Translations under genes and position numbers: made by a program | Shown here: piece after piece, positions 1 to 8,867 of the stretch | Layout: every line of letters begins with the position of its first letter | How positions within the stretch are numbered: the stretch's first letter is position 1 | Notes under the pieces: generated by a model | What the model was told of the DNA's origin: nothing | Database searches by the model: none | What the model saw: only the letters and a program-made list of their open reading frames with translations | Source: Croceicoccus sp. YJ47 | GTDB taxonomy: Bacteria > Pseudomonadota > Alphaproteobacteria > Sphingomonadales > Sphingomonadaceae | NCBI RefSeq assembly: GCF_016745095.1 | Contig: NZ_CP067087.1 | Span: forward strand, 2,468,501-2,532,500 | DNA length: 64,000 nucleotides | Direction of reading: 5' to 3'

Positions 1-333
<333 letters not shown>

Positions 334-336
334 AAC

Positions 337-1047
337 ATGGCGCAAAAAATATACGATAGCCCGGCAGCCGCGCTGGACGGGTTGCTCTTCGACGGCATGA
401 CGATCATGTCCGGCGGGTTCGGACTGTCCGGCAATCCGGAAAGCCTCATCCCCGAAATTCGCGCGGCGGGGGTCCGGGATCTGACCGTGATTTCCAACAA
501 TGCGGGCGCCGACGGGTTCGGCCTGTGGATGCTGCTCGAAAGCCGGCAGGTCGCGAAGATGATCTCCAGCTATGTCGGCGAGAACAAGCTGTTCGAGCAG
601 CAATATCTGTCGGGCGAACTGGAACTCGAACTCAATCCGCAGGGCACGCTTGCCGAGCGTATTCGCGCAGGCGGCGCCGGCATTCCCGCCTTCTTTACAA
701 AGACCGGTTACGGAACCGTGGTGGCCGAAGGAAAGCCGGTCGAGGAATTCGACGGCGAGATGTATGTGCGGGAAACCTGGCTGAAATCGGACCTTTCGAT
801 CGTAAAGGCGTGGCGCGCGGACCCCGCCGGCAATCTGATGTTCCGGCGCACGGCGCGCAATTTCAATCCGAACATGGCGGCGGCAGGCAAGGTCACGGTG
901 GTCGAGGTCGAGGAGATCGTGCCCGAAGGAACCTTCGATCCCGATTGCATCCATACGCCCGGCATCTATGTCGATCGCATCGTTCAATCGACCATCAATG
1001 AAAAGCGGATCGAGAAGCTGACAACACGGGCGCGGGAGACGACATGA
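337..1047 (+). CDS. pcaI: 3-oxoadipate CoA-transferase subunit A
   Basis: This 236-residue protein is the alpha subunit of a family I CoA-transferase. With PcaJ it moves CoA from succinyl-CoA to 3-oxoadipate, the penultimate step of the beta-ketoadipate pathway. Visible family marks are the glycine-rich [10 protein letters not shown] segment at residues 26-35 and [10 protein letters not shown] at residues 112-121. On sequence alone it could equally be subunit A of succinyl-CoA:3-ketoacid CoA-transferase (ScoA/AtoD), since the families are closely related. Its position inside a protocatechuate operon decides the call. The stop overlaps the pcaJ start by four bases (ATGA), which implies translational coupling of the two subunits. 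Confidence 0.9.
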   Translation: MAQKIYDSPAAALDGLLFDGMTIMSGGFGLSGNPESLIPEIRAAGVRDLTVISNNAGADGFGLWMLLESRQVAKMISSYVGENKLFEQQYLSGELELELNPQGTLAERIRAGGAGIPAFFTKTGYGTVVAEGKPVEEFDGEMYVRETWLKSDLSIVKAWRADPAGNLMFRRTARNFNPNMAAAGKVTVVEVEEIVPEGTFDPDCIHTPGIYVDRIVQSTINEKRIEKLTTRARETT

Positions 1048-1718
1048 TGGGCGAATACACGAAAGGCTGGAGCCGGGAGCAGATGGCGGCACGCGCCGCA
1101 CGCGAGCTCGAGGACGGGTATTACGTCAATCTCGGCATCGGCATTCCAACGCTGGTGGCCAATTACATTCCGGACGGCATCAATGTCACCTTGCAGTCCG
1201 AAAACGGGATGCTGGGCATGGGTCCGTTCCCCTACGAGGGTGAGGCCGATCCCGACCTCATCAATGCGGGCAAGCAAACGATCACCGCTCTGCCCACGTC
1301 GAGCTTCTTTTCGTCTGCCGAGAGTTTCGCGATGATCCGCGGCGGTCACATCGACCTCACTATCCTGGGCGCGATGGAAGTGTCGGCGCAGGGCGACATC
1401 GCCAACTGGACCATTCCGGGCAAGATGGTGAAGGGCATGGGCGGCGCGATGGATCTCGTCGCGGGGGTCAAGCGCGTGGTCGTGGTCATGGACCATGTGA
1501 GCAAGCACGGCGAACCCAAGCTTTTGTCGGAATGTGCGCTGCCACTGACCGGGAAAGGGTGCGTGGATCTCATCGTGACCAATCTAGCCGTGATTGCGTG
1601 CGACAAGCCGGGGCTGCGGCTGGTCGAGCTGGCGCCCGGTGTGACGGTCGACGAGGTGCGCGCGGCAACCGATGCACCGCTCGCCATTCCTGCCGAGCTT
1701 GCTGGGGACGCGGCATGA
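1044..1718 (+). CDS. pcaJ: 3-oxoadipate CoA-transferase subunit B
   Basis: This 224-residue beta subunit of the CoA-transferase carries the family's catalytic glutamate, here Glu53 in the SENG motif, which forms the covalent glutamyl-CoA intermediate in this family. The GIGIPTLV segment at residues 31-38 is the conserved substrate loop. The first codons read ATGATG, so Met1 or Met2 may be used. It overlaps pcaI upstream and pcaH downstream by four bases each, so the operon is compact at this point. As for PcaI, a ketone-body CoA-transferase role is the alternative reading; the aromatic gene context argues against it. Confidence 0.9.
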   Translation: MMGEYTKGWSREQMAARAARELEDGYYVNLGIGIPTLVANYIPDGINVTLQSENGMLGMGPFPYEGEADPDLINAGKQTITALPTSSFFSSAESFAMIRGGHIDLTILGAMEVSAQGDIANWTIPGKMVKGMGGAMDLVAGVKRVVVVMDHVSKHGEPKLLSECALPLTGKGCVDLIVTNLAVIACDKPGLRLVELAPGVTVDEVRAATDAPLAIPAELAGDAA

Positions 1719-2428
1719 GCGCGCCTGTGTCCTATCGCCGGGGCGACGCGGGAATGCCGCGGGATCTGGTCCCGGAATATCGCTCGACCGTGCTGCGTGC
1801 GCCGCAAAAGCCGCGCATCGAAATTCCGCACACGCTCACCGAAACGACCGGGCCTTCGGGATGCTGGGACCGGCTCATGGGCAAGGCGGCCGCGGACCTC
1901 ACGGCGCAGCATCGCGGCGAACCCATCGGGCAGCGCATCGTGGTGTCGGGACGCGTTCTGGATGAAGACGGCCGTCCCGTGCCCGATACGGTCATGGAAA
2001 TCTGGCAGGCGAACGCCGCCGGGCGATATATCCATGCCAAGGATAGCTGGGATGCGCCGCTCGACCCCAATTTCACCGGGGCAGGGCGGATCGTCACCGA
2101 TGCGGACGGGCGTTATCGTTTCACCACGGTCCGGCCCGGTGCCTATCCTTGGGGCAATCACAAGAACGCGTGGCGGCCCGCGCATATCCATCTTTCGCTG
2201 CTCGGCCCTGCATTCGCGACGCGGCTGGTGACGCAGATGTATTTTCCGGACGATCCGCTGATCGAGATCGACCCCATCGCCAATGCGATACCGATGCCCT
2301 ACAGGCAGCGAATGGTGAGCCGGTTCGACATCGAGACGACGCAACCGAACCGGGCGCTGGGCTATTTGTTCGACGTGGTCCTCAAAGGCCGCGAGCAGAC
2401 CCCGTTCGAGGAGGATGGCCATGACTGA
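1715..2428 (+). CDS. pcaH: Protocatechuate 3,4-dioxygenase beta subunit
   Basis: This is the iron-carrying subunit of the intradiol dioxygenase that cleaves protocatechuate to 3-carboxy-cis,cis-muconate. It has 237 residues with the ATG at 1715, chosen because it overlaps the pcaJ stop (ATGA) and begins directly before the conserved N-terminal region; the frame is open further upstream inside pcaJ but that extension has no family resemblance. All four expected non-heme Fe(III) ligands are visible: Tyr105 (GRYIH), Tyr144 (GAYPW), His157 and His159 (RPAHIH). The neighbouring pcaG encodes the alpha subunit of the same alpha-beta protomer. Confidence 0.95.
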   Translation: MSAPVSYRRGDAGMPRDLVPEYRSTVLRAPQKPRIEIPHTLTETTGPSGCWDRLMGKAAADLTAQHRGEPIGQRIVVSGRVLDEDGRPVPDTVMEIWQANAAGRYIHAKDSWDAPLDPNFTGAGRIVTDADGRYRFTTVRPGAYPWGNHKNAWRPAHIHLSLLGPAFATRLVTQMYFPDDPLIEIDPIANAIPMPYRQRMVSRFDIETTQPNRALGYLFDVVLKGREQTPFEEDGHD

Positions 2429-3125
2429 CGTGACCGCAACGCTGGAAGGCCGTAACGCAGCACCGCGGCAGGACAATCAGGATCCTGCGCTGTTCGGGCA
2501 GACCCCGTCGCAGACGGTCGGGCCATTCTTTCATTACGGGCTACCGTGGAAGGGCGGGGCCGACCTGGTCGGGAAATCCGACCTCGGCGCGCGACCGGAG
2601 CTGTTCGGGGAGGCGCATTACGTGCTCAATCTTTCCGCGCCGACCGGGACGCCGCGCGGTGAGCCGATCGAACTCGTCGGAATTGTCCGCGATGCCGAGG
2701 GTACGCCGGTGGCCGACGCGATGATCGAAATCTGGCAGGCGAACGCCGAGGGCCGCTATCGAAGCGAGGACGATGCCCGCGACGATGCCGCGATCGACCC
2801 GCATTTCGTCGGCTTCGGCCGCTCCTCCACCTCGGATGACGGCGCCTACCGGTTTCGGACCATCATGCCGGGCCGCGTGCCCGGCCCGGACGGCACGCTT
2901 CAGGCGCCGCATATCGCGGTTTCGGTTTTCGCGCGCGGCGTGCTGAACCGGCTGGCGACGCGGGTGTATTTTGCCGGGAGCGAGGGGCTGGATTCAGATG
3001 CGATCCTTGCGCAGGTGCCGAAGGATCGGCGCGGCACGCTGCTCGCACGATCGGAGAAGGAGGGCGTCTGGACGCTCGACATCGCGCTCGGCGGGCCGGA
3101 CGAAACGGTCTTCTTCGACCTGTGA
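2421..3125 (+). CDS. pcaG: Protocatechuate 3,4-dioxygenase alpha subunit
   Basis: This is the alpha subunit of protocatechuate 3,4-dioxygenase, homologous to PcaH but with the metal ligands lost, as is normal for this subunit: the region matching the PcaH RPAHIH motif reads QAPHIAVSVF. The early SQTVGPFFHYGL segment is typical of PcaG. The start is set at the ATG at 2421, which has a GAGGA Shine-Dalgarno sequence at 2410-2414; an in-frame ATG at 2415 is possible and would add two residues. The gene overlaps the end of pcaH by eight bases, consistent with stoichiometric production of the two subunits, and its stop overlaps the pcaB GTG start. Confidence 0.94.
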   Translation: MTDVTATLEGRNAAPRQDNQDPALFGQTPSQTVGPFFHYGLPWKGGADLVGKSDLGARPELFGEAHYVLNLSAPTGTPRGEPIELVGIVRDAEGTPVADAMIEIWQANAEGRYRSEDDARDDAAIDPHFVGFGRSSTSDDGAYRFRTIMPGRVPGPDGTLQAPHIAVSVFARGVLNRLATRVYFAGSEGLDSDAILAQVPKDRRGTLLARSEKEGVWTLDIALGGPDETVFFDL

Positions 3126-4261
3126 GCGACCGGCTCCTCCGCAGGCCGGCAACGACGGCAGCCATGCTCGACACGTGGAGCGATGACAGGATCGTCGCCC
3201 ACGCGCTGGCGTTCGAAAGCGCCCTTGCCGAAGCGCAGGCAAAGCATGGCGTGATCGCTCGCGAAATCGCCCGCAGCATAACCGATTGCTGCGCAACATC
3301 GCGCATCGATCCCGCCGCATGGGCGGACGAAGCCGCGCTCGCCGGAACGCTCGCGATCCCTCTCGTCCGCTTCATCAGGAACGCCGTTCCCGACGCGGCG
3401 AAACCATCGGTTCATCGCGGTGCGACGAGTCAGGATGTCGCCGACAGCGTGATGATGATGCAGGTTCGCGAAGGGGCTAGGCTCATCACCCGCGATGCAT
3501 CGCGGGTGATGACGGCGCTGTCGTCGAAAGCGCGCGAACACGCCGCCACGCCGACGATGGGGCGCACCTTGTTGCAGGATGCGCTGCCGATTGCGCTGGG
3601 CCTTCGCATTGCGCAGTGGCATGCGGGAATTGCGCAGGCGCGCGATATGTTCGCAGATGCGGTCGAAACCCATGCCGTGCTTCAATTGGGCGGACCGGTC
3701 GGAACCCGTGCGGCGCAGGGCGGAAACGGCGCAGCCATTGCAGACGACATGGCGGCACGACTGGGATTGCGTGCGGCGCCGCCGTGGCATGCGCGGCGCA
3801 ATGGCCCCGCATCGATCGCCGCGTCGCTTGCCATGCTGATCGGGGCGGTCGGCAAGATGGCGCGCGACGTCGCGCTGATGTCGCAAAACGCCATCGGCGA
3901 GGCCCGCGAACCCGCGGTCGAGGGGCGCGGCGGTTCCTCTGCGATGGCGCACAAACGCAATCCGACCGGGTGCCAGACCGCGCTTTCGGCGGCCGGACGG
4001 GCACCGGGCCTGGCCGCGACCATGCTGGGCGGGCTGAGCGCCGAACTGGAACGTGGGCTTGGCGGATGGCAGGCCGAGGCACCGGTCATGGCAGAGCTGT
4101 TCCTGCTCGCCGCGGGGGCGCTTTCCGCAATGGCGGACGTGGCGGAGGGGCTTGAAATCGATTGTTCGGCGCTCGCCGGATTCGTGCCCGAAGGTCCGGT
4201 AGACCTCGGCGAAAGCGCGAAGCTGATCGAGGCGCTGCTCACACCAGGCAAGGAAAACTGA
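3122..4261 (+). CDS. pcaB: 3-carboxy-cis,cis-muconate cycloisomerase
   Basis: This 379-residue protein of the fumarase/aspartase superfamily converts 3-carboxy-cis,cis-muconate to 4-carboxymuconolactone, the step after PcaHG. The superfamily signature GGSSAMAHKRNP is present near residues 276-287, with an upstream HRGATSQDVADS segment corresponding to the family's first conserved region. The start is a GTG at 3122 overlapping the pcaG stop (GTGA). The protein is shorter than the roughly 450-residue Pseudomonas enzyme because the C-terminal domain is abbreviated, as in several alphaproteobacterial versions. Two bases separate its stop from the next ATG. Confidence 0.92.
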   Translation: MSDRLLRRPATTAAMLDTWSDDRIVAHALAFESALAEAQAKHGVIAREIARSITDCCATSRIDPAAWADEAALAGTLAIPLVRFIRNAVPDAAKPSVHRGATSQDVADSVMMMQVREGARLITRDASRVMTALSSKAREHAATPTMGRTLLQDALPIALGLRIAQWHAGIAQARDMFADAVETHAVLQLGGPVGTRAAQGGNGAAIADDMAARLGLRAAPPWHARRNGPASIAASLAMLIGAVGKMARDVALMSQNAIGEAREPAVEGRGGSSAMAHKRNPTGCQTALSAAGRAPGLAATMLGGLSAELERGLGGWQAEAPVMAELFLLAAGALSAMADVAEGLEIDCSALAGFVPEGPVDLGESAKLIEALLTPGKEN

Positions 4262-4263
4262 CG

Positions 4264-5460
4264 ATGCCTTTCGCGCGTAATGACGATGCCCGCATTTACT
4301 GGAAGATAGAGGGGGCGGCGGATCGCGCCCCGCTCGTCCTGCTCAATTCGATCGGCACCGATATGGGCCTGTGGGAGGCATGCCTGCCGCATCTGCTGCC
4401 CGATTTCCGCGTGTTGCGGATCGACACGCGCGGTCATGGCGCGTCCGATGCGCCGGACGGCGACTATACGCTGTCGACATTGGCACGCGATGTCGTGGCG
4501 GCGATGGATGCCGCCGGTATCGCGCAGGCGCGCATCGCGGGGGTGTCGCTGGGCGGTATGATCGGGATGCAACTGGCGCTCGATCATCCGGACCGCGTGG
4601 CGGGCCTCTCGCTCATCTGCACCTCCGCGACGATGGATCGCGATGCCTGGCAGACCCGTGTCGATATGGTGCGAAGCGAGGGCATGGACGCCATTGCCGA
4701 CCTCGCCATGGGGCGCTTTCTGGACCCGGCGTTTGTCGCCAGCCATCCGGAAATTGCCGAGAGCATTCGCGGCGGCCTGCTCACCATGGACCCGGCGGGC
4801 TATGCCGGCGCGGGATGCGCGATCCGCGATATGGAGCTTGCGGGCAGGCTGAACGAGATCGCCGCGCCCACGCTTGTCGTGACCGGCATGCAGGACCTTT
4901 CCACCCCGCGCGATCCCCATGGCGAGAGATTGCTTGCCGATATTCCGGATGCGACCGGGACCGAACTCAAATGCGCGCATCTGGCGCCGGTGGAAGCACC
5001 GCGTGCACTGGCCGGCGCGCTGCGAAGGTTCTTCCTCACCGATCACCAGGTCGATGCAGCGGGCGAAACATTGTTCGAAGCCGGTCTGCGCAATCGCCGC
5101 CGCGTTCTGGGCGATGCGTGGGTCGATCGCAGTCTTGCCGGGCGCACGCCGTTCACCGCCGATTTCCAGGCGATGATCACCCGCATCGCGTGGCAGGAAA
5201 TCTGGGGCCGCCCCGGTCTCGACGATCGCACGCGCCGCCTGCTCGTGCTCGCCATTACCGCCAGCCTGTCGCGCTGGGAGGAATTCGCCCTGCATGTCCG
5301 CTCCGGGCTGGAGCAGGGCGGCTTTACCCGCGACGAATTGAAGGAGGTGTTGATGCAGACCGCGATCTACGCCGGCGTCCCTGCGGCGAACACCGGCTTT
5401 TCCGAAGCGGTCAAGATCATCGACGCGCTCGACGCGAGGGATGCCGCCGCGCCGGAATGA
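4264..5460 (+). CDS. pcaL: Fused 3-oxoadipate enol-lactonase / 4-carboxymuconolactone decarboxylase
   Basis: This single 398-residue protein joins two consecutive pathway enzymes. Residues 1 to about 258 form an alpha/beta hydrolase (PcaD) with the nucleophile Ser95 in GVSLGG and the RGHG motif at 56-59; it hydrolyses 3-oxoadipate enol-lactone. Residues about 262-390 form the carboxymuconolactone decarboxylase domain (PcaC), with the WEEFALHVRSGLEQG helix typical of that family. The start at 4264 is preferred because the hydrolase fold begins there; the frame is open upstream inside pcaB. Similar fusions are known as PcaL in actinobacteria and occur in other bacteria. No separate pcaC or pcaD is seen in the window. 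Confidence 0.93.
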   Translation: MPFARNDDARIYWKIEGAADRAPLVLLNSIGTDMGLWEACLPHLLPDFRVLRIDTRGHGASDAPDGDYTLSTLARDVVAAMDAAGIAQARIAGVSLGGMIGMQLALDHPDRVAGLSLICTSATMDRDAWQTRVDMVRSEGMDAIADLAMGRFLDPAFVASHPEIAESIRGGLLTMDPAGYAGAGCAIRDMELAGRLNEIAAPTLVVTGMQDLSTPRDPHGERLLADIPDATGTELKCAHLAPVEAPRALAGALRRFFLTDHQVDAAGETLFEAGLRNRRRVLGDAWVDRSLAGRTPFTADFQAMITRIAWQEIWGRPGLDDRTRRLLVLAITASLSRWEEFALHVRSGLEQGGFTRDELKEVLMQTAIYAGVPAANTGFSEAVKIIDALDARDAAAPE

Positions 5461-5462
5461 GC

Positions 5463-5488
5463 GGACCGGCGCCACCCGGCGCCGGTCC
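5463..5488. terminator. Hairpin between convergent pca operon and vanA-like gene
   Basis: An 11-bp perfect inverted repeat (GGACCGGCGCC at 5463-5473 and its complement at 5478-5488) with a four-base loop lies three bases after the pcaL stop and 15 bases before the end of the convergent oxygenase gene. There is no T-run, so intrinsic termination is not proven, but the position between two converging transcription units fits a shared terminator. Confidence 0.5.
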
Positions 5489-5502
5489 CGCGGATCCGAT
5501 GA

Positions 5503-6528
5503 TCAGCCGGACGTTTCGGCTCCAATCGCCTTTGCTATGATGCGGCGGGCGCGCACACCGCCCTGATCGATGGAATAGGCGTTGAGCTTCATGTCCGGGT
5601 TCGTCTCGACCGCCCGCTGCTGCGCCTCCAGAATTTCGCGGTCTTCGGCGAAGACGGCAGCCTGCTGTTCGCGAAAACGCGCGGTGAAACCGGCATCGTC
5701 GATGTCGAAATTGCGCGCCATGCCCCAGAAATAATGATGGGTCGTTTCCGTCTCCGGCGTCATGAAATCGATCACCATGCCGCGCACGCCCTGATCATGG
5801 GATTCCAGTGTCGCGCCCGCTCCGACAGGTGCGACGCCGACGTCGATCATGACCGATGCAGGCAGGTCGAAGCGGCAGATCTGCCAACGATCGACATTCC
5901 CGTCTTTCTTGAGCGCGCCGCGCCAGAACGGCGGCGCATCGATATCGGGTATCCATCGGCTGAGATAGGCGGTCTGGCCTTCGGTGCGGCTTTCCATCGG
6001 GCTTTCCATCAATTCCTGCTGCCCGATCGACCCTGAATGCACGTAGGTTTCGTGCGTGAGGTCCATGAGATTGTCGATCATCAACCGATAATCGCACGCG
6101 ACGTGGTAATACCCGCCATCGTGGGTCCATCCGTTGGCTTCGCACGGCCAGAGTTCGGGGATGAGGCTCGGATCGGCCTTTTCCTTCTCGCCAATCCAGA
6201 TCCAGACGAAGCGATATTTCTCATGGACGGTGAACGTTTCGGTGCAAACGCGCGTATTCACGGGTTCGGAGCGCAGCGGCATTTCCTCGGCGATGCCGTC
6301 CGGGCCAAGCTTCAGGCCATGATAGCGACAGCGAATCGAATCCCCCTCGCGCAAACCCATGGAAAGCGGAAGCATGCGATGCGGACAGGCATCGCGCATG
6401 GCCACGACACTGCGATCAAGCTTACGATACAGCATCACCGGCACGTTGCAGATCGTCCGCGCGAGCGGCTCCGTCCCGACCTCGTAATCCCATCCTGCCA
6501 CATACCAGGCATTGTTGAGCCACGTCAT
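5503..6528 (-). CDS. vanA: Rieske non-heme iron oxygenase, vanillate O-demethylase oxygenase-like (VanA)
   Basis: This 341-residue protein is a Rieske-type aromatic oxygenase alpha subunit. The N-terminal domain has the [2Fe-2S] ligands Cys48, His50, Cys67 and His70 (CPH and CRYH), and the catalytic domain has the NLMDLTHETYVH mononuclear iron motif. Its opening FLNNAWYV-like sequence (here TWLNNAWYVAG) and its length match VanA, which demethylates vanillate to protocatechuate. That product would enter the pca operon transcribed toward it. The matching reductase VanB is not in the window, so it must be encoded elsewhere or electrons come from another system. Related family members demethylate other methoxy-aromatics, so the substrate is inferred. 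Confidence 0.75.
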   Translation of the reverse strand: MTWLNNAWYVAGWDYEVGTEPLARTICNVPVMLYRKLDRSVVAMRDACPHRMLPLSMGLREGDSIRCRYHGLKLGPDGIAEEMPLRSEPVNTRVCTETFTVHEKYRFVWIWIGEKEKADPSLIPELWPCEANGWTHDGGYYHVACDYRLMIDNLMDLTHETYVHSGSIGQQELMESPMESRTEGQTAYLSRWIPDIDAPPFWRGALKKDGNVDRWQICRFDLPASVMIDVGVAPVGAGATLESHDQGVRGMVIDFMTPETETTHHYFWGMARNFDIDDAGFTARFREQQAAVFAEDREILEAQQRAVETNPDMKLNAYSIDQGGVRARRIIAKAIGAETSG

Positions 6529-6666
6529 TCATCACCTCTCTTCCAACATCGTCTTCACCGCTGGCTGCCTGCGCGAACCGGGTGGCGCGTGTTTTCCGCT
6601 ATGCAGGCGCCGGCCCGATCGCAGAAGCTATAATAGAACGCCGATTTCTGTTTGTTGCAAGGCGCG

Positions 6667-7971
6667 TTACATCGCGATCCTGCGGACCACAAGGGTCAGA
6701 ACGACCGCGCCCATCAAGGAGCCCAGCGCCATCAGCAAGGCGACAGAGCCAAGCCCGTATCCGGCAGAAAAGAGGAAACCTGCGAGCGCCGGCGCCAGGG
6801 CGGAGCCGCCCCGGCCGAAGCCGATGACCACGCCGGTTCCCGACGCCCGGAATTCGGTGGGAAACGCATTTGCCACGACCGCGTAAATCCCGACGACGCC
6901 GGCATTGGTCACGAAACCGGCGATTGCTGCCGCCATGGAAAGTTCCGCAAGGTCCGACCGGATCTGTCCGAACCAGACGACCGCCGCCGCCGACAACAGC
7001 ATGGCCAGCACGGTGAGCCAGAACACCCTGACCCGCAGCGTAAGAAGCCCCAGCGTCACACTCCCCAACAGACCGCCCACGCTCGCCCAGACGAGCACCG
7101 TCGCCGCGGACGAGGGCGCGAAGCCCATGTCTGCAACGATCTTCGGTATCCATTTCAGAATGAAATAGAACGTCATGATATGCGCGAAATAGACAAAGGT
7201 CAGCGCCGCGGTGGGAAGCAGATGGCTCCCGCTGAGGAGCGTTTTGAAACCGGGCCGTTCGCGCTCCGCGTCGGGCGGGGGCAGTGCGCCTATGGCTGGC
7301 TTTTTCATCCGCGCGAGGATGGCGTTGATTTTCAGCAGCGCATCCGGCGGGCGTTTGTGCATGAGGAAATTGATCGATTCCGGCGCGCCGAACCACACGA
7401 CCGGGATGAAGAGCAGCGATACCACCGCGCCAAACTGAAAGATCGCACGCCAGTCGTAAAATGCGAGCAATTGTGCAGCGACGCTCCCGCCGATCACGTT
7501 TCCGAGCGGATAGCCTGCGGCCATGAGCACGATGCACAGCGCGCGAAACCGTCCGTTGGCAACCTCCGCCGTCGCGGCATTGGTCGCGGCCAGCACCCCG
7601 CCAAGCCCCAGTCCCGTGAGCACTCGCCACGCGCAAAGCGGGTATACGCCGTTCGCGGACGAGGCGCCGAACATGCCGAACGACACGATGCAAAGACACG
7701 CCAGGATTACGCCGCGCCGGCCCAGCCCATCTGCCAGGCGGCCGAAGATGATCGCCCCGAACGACATCCCGACAAGCTCCATGGACAGGACAATGCCGAG
7801 CGCGGCCCGGTCGATGCCCCAGTCCGCGGCGATGCCGGGCGAGGCGAAGCTGATCGAGAGCACGTCGAACCCGTCGAGCGCCAGCAGTCCGACCATGATC
7901 GCAACGACCGACCATTGGAAACGTGACATATTGTCTGTTTCGATGGTCTGTCTCGGGTCCGTTTCGGTCAT
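6667..7971 (-). CDS. Aromatic acid:H+ symporter, MFS (AAHS family)
   Basis: This 434-residue inner-membrane protein has about twelve hydrophobic helices and the marks of the aromatic acid:proton symporter family, which includes PcaK, BenK and VanK. LDGFDVLSI in the first helix is the family's DGxD motif, and GRLADGLGRR between helices 2 and 3 is the general MFS motif A. It sits 138 bases upstream of the VanA-like gene on the same strand, so it probably imports vanillate, protocatechuate or 4-hydroxybenzoate for the enzymes around it. The exact substrate cannot be read from sequence. Confidence 0.85.
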   Translation of the reverse strand: MTETDPRQTIETDNMSRFQWSVVAIMVGLLALDGFDVLSISFASPGIAADWGIDRAALGIVLSMELVGMSFGAIIFGRLADGLGRRGVILACLCIVSFGMFGASSANGVYPLCAWRVLTGLGLGGVLAATNAATAEVANGRFRALCIVLMAAGYPLGNVIGGSVAAQLLAFYDWRAIFQFGAVVSLLFIPVVWFGAPESINFLMHKRPPDALLKINAILARMKKPAIGALPPPDAERERPGFKTLLSGSHLLPTAALTFVYFAHIMTFYFILKWIPKIVADMGFAPSSAATVLVWASVGGLLGSVTLGLLTLRVRVFWLTVLAMLLSAAAVVWFGQIRSDLAELSMAAAIAGFVTNAGVVGIYAVVANAFPTEFRASGTGVVIGFGRGGSALAPALAGFLFSAGYGLGSVALLMALGSLMGAVVLTLVVRRIAM

Positions 7972-8464
7972 TCACCTGCATCCTTCTCGTACCGCGGCCT
8001 GGTCGTCCGCGCGATTGCGACGTCGCCTCTGTTCCGGAGCCGTCCGCCCACCGTATCTTTCACGCAGCATACCCGCGAAAGGGGTGAGGGATAGCAGGTG
8101 ACGGAGCGATTCCGACCGAAATTATCCATTGAAATCCCCTCCGATCCTGCTGCGTGCGCGTCGTAGCGATGCCGGATATCGTGGCAAGCATCGCGTCCAT
8201 CGTTACGGTTGCAATATTGGAGGCACCACTATCGTGGCGGATTGGACGGGCATTCCACAAGGTTGGCCGGGGCGGTGCGGCAAAGAACGAATGCTCCGGG
8301 CGCCTTGCCCGAATGTCCGCGAACATGTTCGGCGAATTTGAGCATGATCGTGTCATGTGTATCGCGAAACCGGCAACGATCGGCGTGCTTCCGGAACCGG
8401 TCCTTTTCTTTCATGTCCCGAAGGATGCTTTCCCCGCGTGGAAATTGATGCTAGGCCCACGCCG
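7972..8464. other. Intergenic region between divergent MFS and czc genes
   Basis: About 490 bases separate the divergent transporter gene and the small czc-linked gene. Short open frames occur in several phases but none has a Shine-Dalgarno sequence, codon pattern or recognisable product. The region presumably contains the two outward promoters, but I could not identify a convincing -35/-10 pair or operator. No regulator gene is present. Confidence 0.5.
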
Positions 8465-8749
8465 ATGTCCCGGCTTTTCGCCCGCTCCTTCATGCTGCAG
8501 CTTGTCGCGCTGTGCACTGCATTCGGTGTCCTCTGGGCGCCGGTGGCCGAGGCGTCCGAATGCGCAGGCGAGGCTCCTGTGGCATCGCAGCTGGAGCAGC
8601 ATGGCGAACCGGGGAGCGATGACACAGGGCCGGAAAAGCACGGTACCTGTGCGCATGGCCACTGTCATCATGCATCGCATGCGGTTCGCAGCCCTGCCGG
8701 GTCGTTCGCGCCGGATTCGGCTGTGGCCGCGCTCCATGCCGCGGATTAG
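8465..8749 (+). CDS. Small secreted His/Cys-rich protein, CzcI-like
   Basis: This predicted 94-residue protein starts with a signal peptide (FARSFMLQLVALCTAFG, probable cleavage after AEA around residue 30) and contains a metal-binding-looking segment, HGTCAHGHCHHASH. Small proteins of this type precede czcCBA in several proteobacteria (CzcI) and are thought to bind or sense metal in the periplasm. The assignment rests on position 118 bases before czcC and on composition, not on a clear homologous motif. The frame is open to an ATG at 8357, but the ATG at 8465 places the signal sequence at the N-terminus. The Shine-Dalgarno sequence is weak. Confidence 0.55.
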   Translation: MSRLFARSFMLQLVALCTAFGVLWAPVAEASECAGEAPVASQLEQHGEPGSDDTGPEKHGTCAHGHCHHASHAVRSPAGSFAPDSAVAALHAAD

Positions 8750-8867
8750 CCCCGATTTGCGTCCATCCTGGTTGAACTGACCCTACCCCCTCCTCGCGCC
8801 TGACGTTTGCCGCGCGTCGGACCTGTTTCCGACGCCGAACCGAACGTCAGCAGAGGAATATCCCTTC

